Source: JBBKWH01 sp037968855
GTDB taxonomy: Bacteria > Pseudomonadota > Gammaproteobacteria > Pseudomonadales > Moraxellaceae
Length of the DNA: 64,000 nt
Direction: 5' to 3'
Assembly (NCBI GenBank): GCA_037968855.1
Contig: JBBKWH010000098.1
Coordinates: forward strand, 41,180 to 105,179
Positions 8,742-17,170 of the stretch are shown piece by piece (the first letter of the stretch is position 1; every line of letters begins with the position of its first letter). The translations under genes and the position numbers were made by a program. The notes under the pieces were generated by a model. The model was not told the origin of the DNA and did not search any database. It saw only the letters and a list, made by a program, of their open reading frames with translations.

Positions 8742-9382
8742 TTTGCGGTCTCCAGCACGGCATCAGGCTTTTTAGCCACAGACTTTAGAAACTGGCCGCC
8801 AAACATCAAACCTTCATTCAGCGCAAAAACATCAACAGAGATTTTCCCAATCTGAGGCAGCACTGTGTTTGTGAAGGCAACGAGATGTTGTACTGCCTGA
8901 ACCGCCATTGCTTGGCTGGCTTCTAGTTCTGCTACTTTCGTCCGCAATGCCTGAATTTCTTTGTCTTGCTCAGATTCATAACCATGCAAAGCATCAACGA
9001 TCATGCAGCGTTCAAAATCGGTTGGTGTGTACTCAACATCGCCTTCGCAGAACAGAAAATAGTCTTCTGCGTAAACGCTAACAGGGTCTTTTTCGCAGAC
9101 GTTAAACCCCCATCCCTTTTTGAAGTCGTCTTTGCTGCGCTCTGCAAGTTCTGCCTTGAGCGCATCGATGTTGAGGCGTAGCAGGGATGAGTAGTGAGCA
9201 GCTGCAATCAGCATTCCAGCCTGCTCTTTGGTCTCTAAGTTTTGTGCCAAAAACGCGCCACCGCCATTTTCGACAGCTTCAACAACGGCCAGTACATCAG
9301 GGCTGGTTCTATCAGGGTTTTTTTTCAAGAAGTCAGCGATATTATGGATTTCTTGCAGTGCCAGATTTGATGTTACATTCAT
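8738..9382 (-). CDS. Hypothetical protein
   Basis: 214 residues from the ATG at 9382 with GAGGA upstream. Mostly helical with a coiled-coil-like segment (EIQALRTKVAELEASQAM) near residue 140. The 5' leader of this gene (9388-9406) is nearly identical to the leader of the gene at 9430-9627 (18 of 19 bases), so both may have arisen from a duplicated initiation region. Function unknown. Confidence 0.72.
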   Translation of the reverse strand: MNVTSNLALQEIHNIADFLKKNPDRTSPDVLAVVEAVENGGGAFLAQNLETKEQAGMLIAAAHYSSLLRLNIDALKAELAERSKDDFKKGWGFNVCEKDPVSVYAEDYFLFCEGDVEYTPTDFERCMIVDALHGYESEQDKEIQALRTKVAELEASQAMAVQAVQHLVAFTNTVLPQIGKISVDVFALNEGLMFGGQFLKSVAKKPDAVLETAK

Positions 9383-9429
9383 GATTGCATCCTCGAATTT
9401 GGTTGCCCTGCCGAAGCGGGGCGGTTGGG

Positions 9430-9627
9430 TTATTTGGGTATTGGGTAAAATTTGTCACAGTGGCGTTTTGCTGCATCCACTTCGCTTTCTTTGAGCAGCG
9501 TTGATTCAGCTTCAGTGTTCGGGTCAAAAGTGTGTTCTTCCATTCCCACTTCCAGCGCCTCATCCTCGGTATCTGCTTCGACGCAATAGGTGTATACGCT
9601 GGTAACTTTCACTTCAAAAAATGGCAT
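9430..9627 (-). CDS. Small DpnD/PcfM-like protein
   Basis: 65 residues, beginning MPFFEVKVTSVYTYCVEADT. The pattern of a short beta strand ending in VEADTEDEALEVG resembles the DpnD/PcfM family of small phage and mobile-element proteins. The start at 9627 is preferred over upstream ones because of the GAGGA leader shared with the previous gene. Role unknown. Confidence 0.6.
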   Translation of the reverse strand: MPFFEVKVTSVYTYCVEADTEDEALEVGMEEHTFDPNTEAESTLLKESEVDAAKRHCDKFYPIPK

Positions 9628-9678
9628 GACGTCATCCTCAAATTTGGTTGCGCCCCACACTGGAGGCGCGTGTGGGTT

Positions 9679-11373
9679 TTATTGGATCAAGAAGTCATCA
9701 ATGGATGCGCCTTCAGCAATCTTGGCAACCAACCATGCAGGCTGTTTTCCACGGCCTGTCCATGTCTCGCCTGTTTCTGGGTTGGAGTAGCGCGGCTTTA
9801 CGGCACGGCCTTTGGGTTTTTCAGCAGTCACTTCATCATCTGTTGCCACCGATTCACTCGGCCATTCCTGCTCAATGAAGCTATCGATCATGCCGCCCAT
9901 TTTGGCTTCGGGCATATCAATCGCCAGATCAGCTAATTGTTCTTGTGCTGCATGGGCAAGGACAGGATGTTCGATTGGGTTAAATGTGCAGGTCACGTCA
10001 AATAAGCGACGCCCCCTTGCTTCATCTCCGCCAGTGGTGCATTCAGCAAACGAGAATTCGACGTTGGTCAGTTCTTCCATAGCGGCGCGTGCTTTCAGGG
10101 CTGCCTCAACACTGATAGGGCTTGATGCTTTAACGTCCTTAGCAAAACTTAAGGCCACAAAGTCCATGCCCTGCTTGGTGACGACATAGGTATCCAGAAC
10201 CAAGCTGTCCTTGTAGTCCATTTCATGTAGGATTTCTTCAACCACTTGGTCAAAGTTCATGCCTTGTTCTTTGTGTTGCAGATTGGCTTCCTGAACAAAA
10301 TCAGGATGAACCAGCGGGTCAAAAGTCAGGTACACGTCAATCACACGACGGCCAGTGACTTCATCAGCAGGTGTGGATTCGTCTTTAAGCGTAAATGTGC
10401 CTTGGATGTCGTACTGATTAAGCAGGTTGTGAACTGCCATCTCAACACTAATGCCATAGCCAACTTTCGGGTTCTCCTCCTCGTAGCCTTCATCATCAGG
10501 GAGGTGTGAAAACTCGCCAACAGCCACAAAGGTTCCATCGTTCATGGTCACCATTACACGGTCATAGTGCATGGTCATGGTTTCAGGTTTGACCATCTGT
10601 TTAGGCGAATGACCAATCAACGCCACCGGCGCGACATCGACTTCACCTTTGCACAGTTGACCAAACCAGTTGATCATGGCTTCCCAGTTGCCCTTGTTAA
10701 ACGAGCGCATGTGTTCGCCATTATTGAGTGGCCACAAATGCGCGTAGACCGACTTGGCATATTCCACCTGATCCATTTCATACAATTTTTCACGAATCGA
10801 GCGTGCGAATAGCTCGGCATCCTTACGGCTTGGCGCAGGGATCATTGACGCGCCACCTGACATAATTGGCAGGTTAATCGCCCATAGAAACGCATCATCC
10901 GGCAATGACGCACCATTACTACCAAACAACTGGCCTTGGTCTGGGTCGGCTTCGACGAGATCCATGCTGCCAAGATATTGAGCAGCATCAGCCATCAAGA
11001 TTTGGCAGGATGCGCCACTATCAGCTAGATAAAACTCATGCATCGCATCGCTGTTGTTATTGCGGTCGATAATGACGGTTAGTTTGATTTTGTCTTTCTT
11101 GGCAATACTTTCAATCGTTCCAGCAAGCGCAGTGTGGCCACCAGTGACAATGGTATTCACCGCACCGGCAACGGCATATTTGACACCGTGTTGAATGCGC
11201 TCGATTGACTCTTGTTGCTGCTTTTCGCTCATTTTTTGCCAAACATCTGGTGCGACGCGAAGCTCTTGAAGATGAAGCTCGACGAGCTTTTTTCCCATGT
11301 GTTCAGCGGCAAGCATAGGCAGCTTGGGATTGTGTGGTACTGAGCCTTCTGGCTTCTCGGTTTGTGCGTTCAT
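9679..11373 (-). CDS. Large early protein with internal duplication and C-terminal H-NS DNA-binding domain
   Basis: 564 residues from the ATG at 11373; an in-frame TTG at 11391 is a weaker alternative. The last ~45 residues (RYSNPETGETWTGRGKQP, then SIDDFLI) match the H-NS C-terminal AT-hook-like domain (TWTGRGRQP motif). Residues about 304-370 and 416-480 are an imperfect tandem duplication: both have ISVE, then DE..GRR..DV..TF.P..HP. The N-terminal third resembles no family I recognise. It follows recT in the same operon, so roles in recombination, DNA binding or silencing are all possible. The H-NS tail is clear; the rest is unassigned. Confidence 0.75.
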   Translation of the reverse strand: MNAQTEKPEGSVPHNPKLPMLAAEHMGKKLVELHLQELRVAPDVWQKMSEKQQQESIERIQHGVKYAVAGAVNTIVTGGHTALAGTIESIAKKDKIKLTVIIDRNNNSDAMHEFYLADSGASCQILMADAAQYLGSMDLVEADPDQGQLFGSNGASLPDDAFLWAINLPIMSGGASMIPAPSRKDAELFARSIREKLYEMDQVEYAKSVYAHLWPLNNGEHMRSFNKGNWEAMINWFGQLCKGEVDVAPVALIGHSPKQMVKPETMTMHYDRVMVTMNDGTFVAVGEFSHLPDDEGYEEENPKVGYGISVEMAVHNLLNQYDIQGTFTLKDESTPADEVTGRRVIDVYLTFDPLVHPDFVQEANLQHKEQGMNFDQVVEEILHEMDYKDSLVLDTYVVTKQGMDFVALSFAKDVKASSPISVEAALKARAAMEELTNVEFSFAECTTGGDEARGRRLFDVTCTFNPIEHPVLAHAAQEQLADLAIDMPEAKMGGMIDSFIEQEWPSESVATDDEVTAEKPKGRAVKPRYSNPETGETWTGRGKQPAWLVAKIAEGASIDDFLIQ

Positions 11374-11424
11374 TGTGATTCTCTCTGGCAAAGAAAATGC
11401 ACCCCCGCAGGGGCGCGGGTGGTA

Positions 11425-12471
11425 TTAGGCGTTTAGTTCATCGGCTCGTTTGCTAACGGCGTTCCACATGGCTTCGCGCTTTTCTGGGTCTGAAAACTCA
11501 ATTTCAGTAGACAGGCGATCCAGTTCATCTTGGTTCGGTGCCTTTGCGATCAGATCGATTAAGGGTGTGGTTGGTGCTGGTTGTTGCTGCTTTGGTGTTT
11601 GCTTGGTAGATGTTGGTTTTGGTGCAGCTTTGGCGGGAGTGGTCGCTGGTGCTACAGCTACTTCCGGCTCAGGTTGGTTGCTTGGCGCTTCGGCAGACTC
11701 ATCTGCATGAATCTCTACCGAGTCTCCCTCAATCACAAAATTGACCTTCTGGCCAGATTCGTTAGCAACCTCGATTTGTTCGGTTCGCATCATTTCGATG
11801 CTCATAGGCAGATATTTCCAACCACGACGAATCACGGTTTTGAGTGCCATTTGCTCATAATCAGTGACCCAAGGGCCATTCTTTCCAGAAGGCGAGCGTT
11901 CACGAATCTTGTTGACTTCATCAATGCTCATCCACTCAAAGTGGTTACCACCATCGGTGAAGTGAGCAACCATGTAGACCAGCTTTGGCGCACCACGATC
12001 ACCAGTCAGCAACGGCTTGTGTACCACCTTGGTATCAATGCCTAATTCAAGATCGAAGGTGTCGTTCTCATAAACCATTTCGGCTTTGATGCTGGTAATA
12101 AAGCCTGAGCGACGGGCTAGGGTCAGCAGGCCACGATAGCCAACAATCGCCTTCACTTCGTTTTTGTAAGGCACGAGGTAGCACTGACCAAGCGCACCAC
12201 CGATTTCCAGACCAAGATGGGATGCTTGGATCACTGAGTTGATGAAACTGTCAGGATTGCGCATGGCAATACCCGCAAGGTATGAGTTCAGGCGCAGCTC
12301 ATTCAGGGCGATACGTGCCATTTTTTCCGGTGTAACGCTGGAAGCGACAACCGATTTAATCTGGCTAAATTTGCTGGCAAGCACTTTACCCAGATCAGCA
12401 ATGCTGTTTTGGGCAGGCAGCTTGGCATCAGGATTGCGTGCCACTTGGCTGTTGTAGTTGTCGATGCTCAT
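11425..12471 (-). CDS. recT: RecT-family single-strand annealing protein
   Basis: 348 residues. The core (about residues 20-225) carries the RecT pattern: ALNELRLNSYLAGIAM, SHLGLEIGGALGQCYLVPY, AIVGYRGLLTLARRSG and KTVIRRGWKYLP. Anneals complementary strands during phage recombination. The C-terminal 100 residues are a Pro/Ala/Thr/Lys-rich linker plus a small acidic tail. AGGA precedes the ATG. The RecE-like nuclease gene is 12 bases upstream, giving the usual exonuclease/annealase pair. Confidence 0.94.
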   Translation of the reverse strand: MSIDNYNSQVARNPDAKLPAQNSIADLGKVLASKFSQIKSVVASSVTPEKMARIALNELRLNSYLAGIAMRNPDSFINSVIQASHLGLEIGGALGQCYLVPYKNEVKAIVGYRGLLTLARRSGFITSIKAEMVYENDTFDLELGIDTKVVHKPLLTGDRGAPKLVYMVAHFTDGGNHFEWMSIDEVNKIRERSPSGKNGPWVTDYEQMALKTVIRRGWKYLPMSIEMMRTEQIEVANESGQKVNFVIEGDSVEIHADESAEAPSNQPEPEVAVAPATTPAKAAPKPTSTKQTPKQQQPAPTTPLIDLIAKAPNQDELDRLSTEIEFSDPEKREAMWNAVSKRADELNA

Positions 12472-12483
12472 CGGGTGTTCCTC

Positions 12484-13338
12484 TTAAATGGCCCAGACTG
12501 GTAGGGCGATAGGTTCAATTCGTGGTGTGTAGCTCGGCCAATAGCCGATACGTTTGCAGTGAGCGATAAGCCCTAGTGCTTCCTTCTTCTTGGCATGGCC
12601 AACAAACAAGGTGGCTTCTGTGGCTTGATAGGCAGCGCAGGCATACGGACGATCACGCTCAATCACGAGCCACAAGAATTCGGGTGGTTCTTCGGTCTGG
12701 TAGTAGGCTTGAAAGCCATCGCAGTACATGGCTGCACTGGTGTGGTAGCCGAAGTTGGCGATGGTGCGAGCAAACGCGGCAGGTCGTGCGTCATCAGTGG
12801 TTTTTAGATCGATGATCAAGCCATTCGGCCAGTCGGCACATGGCGCAATGTGGTAGTCAGGACGAACACGGCAGGCGAGTCCTGATACTTGATCTTGATA
12901 AAAGATGGATGCTTCGCGGTAGCCTTTGCCTTCCATCACGATGCGATTAAATGGGTGGGCGCGTAGGCTGGCAGCCATTGCCAAGGCAACTTTGCTTTGC
13001 TCGGCAGTGAGGATGATTTTTCCTTTGGCATACTCGGAAAATTCCTCCCATAACTCCTTGCCAGCTTTTGTACGACGATCACAGCTAGGCGCAACAGCCA
13101 CTTCGATTTCGTATAAATCTGGCTCAAGAAACAGCACATGAACCGCGCTACCAAGCTGCATGTTTGCCGTTGCTTCGTTTGGCGCACGATCTTCTGCCAG
13201 ATACTTGGCGAAGTAGTGAGCGGGTGAGCGCAGGGCTTCTTTTAGTTGGCTGCTGCTGATTGCTGGCAATGAGTGATATTTCTCATTGCTCATGCCATAG
13301 GCAATGCTGGATGTCAGTGGTTTGGTTTGAGCGTTCAT
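12484..13338 (-). CDS. RecE/YqaJ-type PD-(D/E)XK exonuclease
   Basis: 284 residues. The N-terminal ISSSQLKEALRSPAHYFAKY is the start of the RecE-like PDDEXK domain, and the catalytic strand GLIIDLKTTDDARP (about residues 171-184) supplies D-x-K. Expected to make 3' single strands for RecT. Its ATG at 13338 overlaps the stop of a 57-codon membrane-peptide gene by ATGA. It starts with MNAQT, as does the H-NS-tailed protein two genes on, perhaps a duplicated start region. Confidence 0.9.
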   Translation of the reverse strand: MNAQTKPLTSSIAYGMSNEKYHSLPAISSSQLKEALRSPAHYFAKYLAEDRAPNEATANMQLGSAVHVLFLEPDLYEIEVAVAPSCDRRTKAGKELWEEFSEYAKGKIILTAEQSKVALAMAASLRAHPFNRIVMEGKGYREASIFYQDQVSGLACRVRPDYHIAPCADWPNGLIIDLKTTDDARPAAFARTIANFGYHTSAAMYCDGFQAYYQTEEPPEFLWLVIERDRPYACAAYQATEATLFVGHAKKKEALGLIAHCKRIGYWPSYTPRIEPIALPVWAI

Positions 13339-13508
13339 TTGGCACTCCAGATAACCGCAATGGCGATCACGGCAATGAATGGGATGAAGTACGGGTCAAT
13401 GGCGCGGGATGCCTGAGCAATACGCGCTAGACGGACACGCAAACGATGGATGCGAGCGCGTGGGGTGCGTTGGCTGGCAACGATTAGGTTTTGAGTTGTG
13501 CGTTTCAT
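13335..13508 (-). CDS. 57-residue basic single-span membrane peptide
   Basis: Too short for a simple length cut-off, but supported by four-base ATGA overlaps at both ends: its ATG (13508) overlaps the stop of the upstream gene and its stop overlaps the ATG of the RecE-like gene. The N-terminal 36 residues are very basic (about ten Arg), then DPYFIPFIAVIAIAVIW forms one membrane span. The topology suggests a cytoplasmic basic tail anchored in the inner membrane. Role unknown; early-operon location next to the exonuclease is like that of small lambdoid accessory genes. Confidence 0.65.
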   Translation of the reverse strand: MKRTTQNLIVASQRTPRARIHRLRVRLARIAQASRAIDPYFIPFIAVIAIAVIWSAK

Positions 13509-14080
13509 GGCTTAACCCCGCTGAACAGCTTGAATGCGTAGACAGTCGAATGCGCCAACTTTGAGCCACGACCAACACGTCCGCGCTTACTGCTATAAAT
13601 CACAGCGTCCCTTCCGTATTTGTCTTTAAAGCGGACAAGCTCCCCTTGTTTTGGTGCTTTAACCTCGCCACCTTCTTTGATTACAAAATCTTGAAAGTCC
13701 TCAAGATCGTCATGCTGAATATCAACAGCCTTGCTGCCATAAGGCGCATCATCAAGCAAAAAGCCAACTAGCTCTGACGAACCTTTAGACTTGCCTTTCT
13801 TTGCGGTCTCTTTCCAATTTCCGTATGACGGCCAAAAATCAATCTCGCCTTTTGTAGTGCGCAGCCGTACGTGATATTCGCTAAAACGCTCAATACCTTT
13901 AATTAGCGGCATGATCATTTTCAGTTCTTCGCCCCACACTGCGCGGCGGAATAATTCTTTGGCTTGTGATTGGCTCAAGCAGCATTCTTTCTCAATAGCT
14001 TCATTCGCCATCGCCTCTGCCGCAGCGTCTGAGAGACCGGAAATCATGATGTTAGGACGATGGATTCTTGTGTGTTTCAT
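13505..14080 (-). CDS. Hypothetical protein
   Basis: 191 residues from the ATG at 14080 (GGGGA upstream), beginning MKHTRIHRPNIMISGLSDAA. A central part has FSEYHVRLRTTKGEIDFWPS and the C-terminus is basic (YSSKRGRVGRGSKLAH). Not recognised. The N-terminus, with its Arc/ribbon-helix-helix-like spacing, could bind DNA, but this is weak. Confidence 0.65.
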   Translation of the reverse strand: MKHTRIHRPNIMISGLSDAAAEAMANEAIEKECCLSQSQAKELFRRAVWGEELKMIMPLIKGIERFSEYHVRLRTTKGEIDFWPSYGNWKETAKKGKSKGSSELVGFLLDDAPYGSKAVDIQHDDLEDFQDFVIKEGGEVKAPKQGELVRFKDKYGRDAVIYSSKRGRVGRGSKLAHSTVYAFKLFSGVKP

Positions 14081-14090
14081 GGCTATCCCC

Positions 14091-15212
14091 TCAGTACACA
14101 ATTGATACGTTGGGGATTTTTTTGTTGTAAATCGCAGTCACAACAGCTTTTGCTTGATCTTCTGAAAGGCCAGATTCACTCATCAGTGCTGATATGGCAT
14201 TGCGATTTACACGTCGTTTGATGGCTTGGCTTTGTTCGCGTCTAGCCAGTTCTTCGGCTTCAGCTTTGGCTTTTGCTTCAAGCTCTGCGCGAATACGGGC
14301 TTCCTCAGCTTTGACACGGGCATCAGCTTCGGACTTGGCACGGGCTTCGCGCTCTACCGCAGCCTTGGCCGCCTGTTCAGCTTCGGCTTGAGCTTGAGCC
14401 TTTGCCGTCGCTTCGCGTACCAATGCGTCCTGAGCAGCACGCTCGGCTTGTGCTTTGGCTGCTGCTTCACGCTGTGCGGATAACTCGGCCTGACGTGCTA
14501 GTTCAGCCTTCTCAGCTTCAAGTGCTTCACGCTGTGCCTTGGCTTGCGCTTCGGCATGAGCTTTGGCACGAGCAGCAGCTTCATCAGCAATACGCTGTTC
14601 ATGTTCGGCTTTGGCGCGTGCTTCGGCTTCTGCACGTAGTCGGGCAAGTTCGGCCTGTTCAGTTTCGCGCTGTGTTGCCAAACCAAGCAGGTTTTCAAGG
14701 TGAGGAATGGCAATGTCTTTGGCTTTGGCGGAATCAATCACAAATTCCTGCCAGCTATCATCAATAGTGGTGGCTTTGATCTCAGCCAAAACGTCAGCAA
14801 TAACAGCACTTGGCGACAGTTGATCAACGCGACCTAGGTCAGTCAGTTTTTCCAGCCGAATTTTTAACGCATTGATGCGAGCGGTTTCTGCTTCCTCCCA
14901 CTCAGTTAAAGGGGCGCGAATTTCATCGCGTAAGGCATCACACGAATCCCGAAAAAATTTACGATCACTGTCAATGACTTTGGCTTGTGACTTAATTCCT
15001 TCAACCAATGATTTGCCATGATTATCTACAGCGGTCTTAGATTTGCTGACCTTGTATGCAAGGCTGGCAATGAAGTCGCGTCCTTTTTTTGTGCTTACAT
15101 CCAGCACATGCGAGCGAGCTTCTTGCGCAATTTGATCAAACAGAGAATGCACGCCTTCTGGTTGCTGAAATGCTGCAACGATGGCATTTGGCTTCAATTC
15201 TGATAGTTCCAT
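14091..15212 (-). CDS. Long coiled-coil early protein
   Basis: 373 residues from the ATG at 15212 with GGAG nine bases upstream. The N-terminal third is globular and helical (DFIASLAYKVSKSKTAVD). Residues about 190-335 are an Ala/Glu/Lys/Arg-rich coiled coil resembling TolA low-complexity sequence. The C-terminal 40 residues (RNAISALMSESGLSEDQAKA) form a small separate domain. This composition is typical of phage proteins encoded next to RecT modules. No membrane span is seen, so TolA itself is unlikely. Confidence 0.75.
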   Translation of the reverse strand: MELSELKPNAIVAAFQQPEGVHSLFDQIAQEARSHVLDVSTKKGRDFIASLAYKVSKSKTAVDNHGKSLVEGIKSQAKVIDSDRKFFRDSCDALRDEIRAPLTEWEEAETARINALKIRLEKLTDLGRVDQLSPSAVIADVLAEIKATTIDDSWQEFVIDSAKAKDIAIPHLENLLGLATQRETEQAELARLRAEAEARAKAEHEQRIADEAAARAKAHAEAQAKAQREALEAEKAELARQAELSAQREAAAKAQAERAAQDALVREATAKAQAQAEAEQAAKAAVEREARAKSEADARVKAEEARIRAELEAKAKAEAEELARREQSQAIKRRVNRNAISALMSESGLSEDQAKAVVTAIYNKKIPNVSIVY

Positions 15213-15251
15213 GATGTTCTCCAATTGGCCCGATTTAACGGGCCTTTGTTG

Positions 15252-15755
15252 TTAGGCGTCTTCGTAGGCAACAGTTGAGAGGTGTTCATTGACGGCGCTG
15301 ATTTGATCGTCAGTTAGTGCGACGATTGCGCCATCGAACACAGGCACATCGTCTGCATCCCAGACGATCCCGATAGGGTTTTTGATTACTGGGTAGCTAT
15401 ACGAAGCGTCGTACCAGTCTTGATCTGGGTGATTTGTGTGGAGGTGCGGATACTTGATCGCGTCTTTCACATCGTCTTTTTGCTTTGCGTTCACTGCTAT
15501 CGCAACGTAGGCACTTGGTTCGTACTTGTGCTTCAGCGACACAAGCAGCATTCCATCCTTGAATTCAAAATCGGCATCTGGGTCGATGATGAAGTCTGGA
15601 AACTTTGGTGCGAAAGCAGCTTGAAACGCGCCAGCTTCGACCAGTTCGGTTGTTGCTTTGAGTGACTGGTGTGCATCATCTAAGCTGAAGTGACTAACTT
15701 GTGATTGCAAAGCGACTGGCACAGCCCCTTGCAAACTCGCTAATGGAAGATTCAT
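15252..15755 (-). CDS. Hypothetical protein, first gene of leftward operon
   Basis: 167 residues, MNLPLASLQGAVPVALQSQV. Acidic, mixed alpha/beta, with aromatic-rich middle (HPDQDWYDASYSYPVIKNP). First gene after the PL-type promoter, so it would be made earliest. Genes at this place often encode anti-host or anti-defence proteins, but nothing in the sequence identifies it. Confidence 0.7.
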   Translation of the reverse strand: MNLPLASLQGAVPVALQSQVSHFSLDDAHQSLKATTELVEAGAFQAAFAPKFPDFIIDPDADFEFKDGMLLVSLKHKYEPSAYVAIAVNAKQKDDVKDAIKYPHLHTNHPDQDWYDASYSYPVIKNPIGIVWDADDVPVFDGAIVALTDDQISAVNEHLSTVAYEDA

Positions 15756-15850
15756 AATCTGGTTACTCCGGTTCGTTCGGGGTCATGCCCTCGGTTGTTC
15801 GCGCAACGTGAGGGCTTTCTTTTGCCTGCGTTTAGCGGCTTGATGTTGAA

Positions 15851-15913
15851 AATATAGTTTATACTATAGTTCTAGTCAATAGTCATAACTATAAAAACTA
15901 TAAAATAGTCGCA
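15851..15913 (-). promoter_or_regulatory. PL-type promoter with operator cluster
   Basis: On the minus strand TTGACT (15874-15879) and TATATT (15851-15856) are separated by exactly 17 bp, a near-consensus sigma-70 promoter for the leftward operon. ACTAT/ATAGT half-sites are packed in and upstream of it, including the perfect ACTAT-AAA-ATAGT palindrome at about 15896-15909. The same half-sites occur at the cI/cro intergenic region, so the CI-like repressor probably controls both. Confidence 0.8.
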
Positions 15914-15928
15914 GGAAGATTTTTTTGG

Positions 15929-15959
15929 CAATAAAAAACCCGCCGGATTTGGCGGGTTT
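15929..15959 (-). terminator. Terminator of the repressor operon
   Basis: Minus-strand hairpin CCCGCC / GGCGGG followed by six T, 17 bases past the stop of the small exported protein. All 31 bases recur exactly, in the opposite orientation, at 40596-40626. It separates lysogenic transcripts from the PL promoter. Confidence 0.9.
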
Positions 15960-15975
15960 GGTGAAGCAGGGGTGG

Positions 15976-16278
15976 TTAGCAGTCTACAGCGACTCCGTTC
16001 TCAGTACATGCAGGTTCGGGCTTGTTGAGACCGTATGAGCTTGATGAGCCATAGCTTGACGAAATGCCATAGCTGGATTGGCGTGTGCCTGTATTGCCGT
16101 TGTATGGGTTCACGTTTGGATAGGTGCTGTAGTTGTCATTGACGGTGCTATTGGGATTGGTGCGGTAGTGTGGTTGTACATAAGTGCCATCTTTGCGGTA
16201 GTAGCCATTTACATGCACATCTGCAAATGCTGTACCCGCGATACATAGCCCCAACAACAGAGACATCATTTTTTTCAT
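15976..16278 (-). CDS. Small exported Tyr/Asn/Ser-rich protein
   Basis: 100 residues. Signal peptide MKKMMSLLLGLCIAGTAFA with an AFA cleavage site, then DVHVNGYYRKDGTYVQPHYR, a motif of a widespread small exported family of unknown function, then Asn/Tyr/Ser repeats and a C-terminal Cys pair (ACTENGVAVDC). GGAG precedes the ATG. Last gene of the repressor operon, just before the terminator, and so likely expressed in the lysogen. A role in lysogenic conversion is inferred only from position and export. Confidence 0.75.
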   Translation of the reverse strand: MKKMMSLLLGLCIAGTAFADVHVNGYYRKDGTYVQPHYRTNPNSTVNDNYSTYPNVNPYNGNTGTRQSSYGISSSYGSSSSYGLNKPEPACTENGVAVDC

Positions 16279-16324
16279 GGTTTTTTCTCCTACCTAGAAG
16301 ATTAGGTACGCGCTAGGCTCGCGT

Positions 16325-17119
16325 TTAAAAGTCGCTGTACTGTGGTATAGGATAGGCCGATGACCCTTCATTAAGTCTCTTGAGTGTGTTTTCTCTCGCC
16401 TTGCGAAGAAGCTCTCTACTTCCATATCTAGAGTCTGCTAATTTATCAATTTCTTCTTGCAGCACTTTTCTAGGGTACGAGCCTTCATCATTAAAAATGT
16501 AGTTTTCACGTTTGGCCAAAAACTCTACTGCTGCCTTCTGATACTCCTGATGCCATTCTTCTTGTGTTGTTGTTGCTGACTCAGCGGCAACCTTTACTTG
16601 CTTATCAGAATTTAGCAGAGACTGAAGAACAGTATCTCCATTGAGTTCAAGAGCTTGTTTGATAAATTCTGCTTCCGTCATAAAGTCTATACTGCGATTT
16701 AAGAATCTATTTTTTGCAAAATAAGCAATGCAGGCGCTATCAACTATTCTCTCCCCAATACTGTCAGGAGAGACATAATGAAAATTTAAAAAATTATTCT
16801 CACTTGATGATATTACTTTTCCTGATTTAAGCTTAATGATCTGTTGAGAGTGTATTTTTTTGTCATCGCATAATGCAAAATATAATGTTTTTCCCTCTAC
16901 GGAAAAGTATTTTTTGGTTTTGTTGTCTTTTTCTTTCTCCAGTGACTTAACCCAAACCCTTAAGTATTGATTGTACGGATAGGAAGACTTTTCTTCAGAT
17001 AAAGATTCTATATCGATCATGAATTTTGCGTTTTTGCTATCAGTCCCGATATATACCCAGTCAGCCGAAAAAGCTATAGATGAAATAGCCGTTGTCAACA
17101 AAATCAAAAATCTAATCAT
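16325..17119 (-). CDS. Exported protein with protein E-like N-terminal domain and scaffold-like C-terminal domain
   Basis: 264 residues, AT-rich compared with neighbours. The signal peptide ends at about AFSA (residue 19). Residues 20-140 follow the surface-adhesin protein E pattern (WVYIGTDSKNAKFMIDIES, later VDSACIAYF). Residues about 190-247 align without gaps to the C-terminal region of the phage scaffold (32636-33508): 26 identities in 57, including KVLQEE, KLA and ELL. It lies 51 bp downstream of the repressor gene on the same strand and so is likely expressed in the lysogen. Candidate superinfection exclusion or conversion gene; not proven. Confidence 0.7.
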   Translation of the reverse strand: MIRFLILLTTAISSIAFSADWVYIGTDSKNAKFMIDIESLSEEKSSYPYNQYLRVWVKSLEKEKDNKTKKYFSVEGKTLYFALCDDKKIHSQQIIKLKSGKVISSSENNFLNFHYVSPDSIGERIVDSACIAYFAKNRFLNRSIDFMTEAEFIKQALELNGDTVLQSLLNSDKQVKVAAESATTTQEEWHQEYQKAAVEFLAKRENYIFNDEGSYPRKVLQEEIDKLADSRYGSRELLRKARENTLKRLNEGSSAYPIPQYSDF

Positions 17120-17170
17120 TTTTAAAATTCCTCAACATATTATAAAAATCAACGACTTGTTCTTTTGCTG

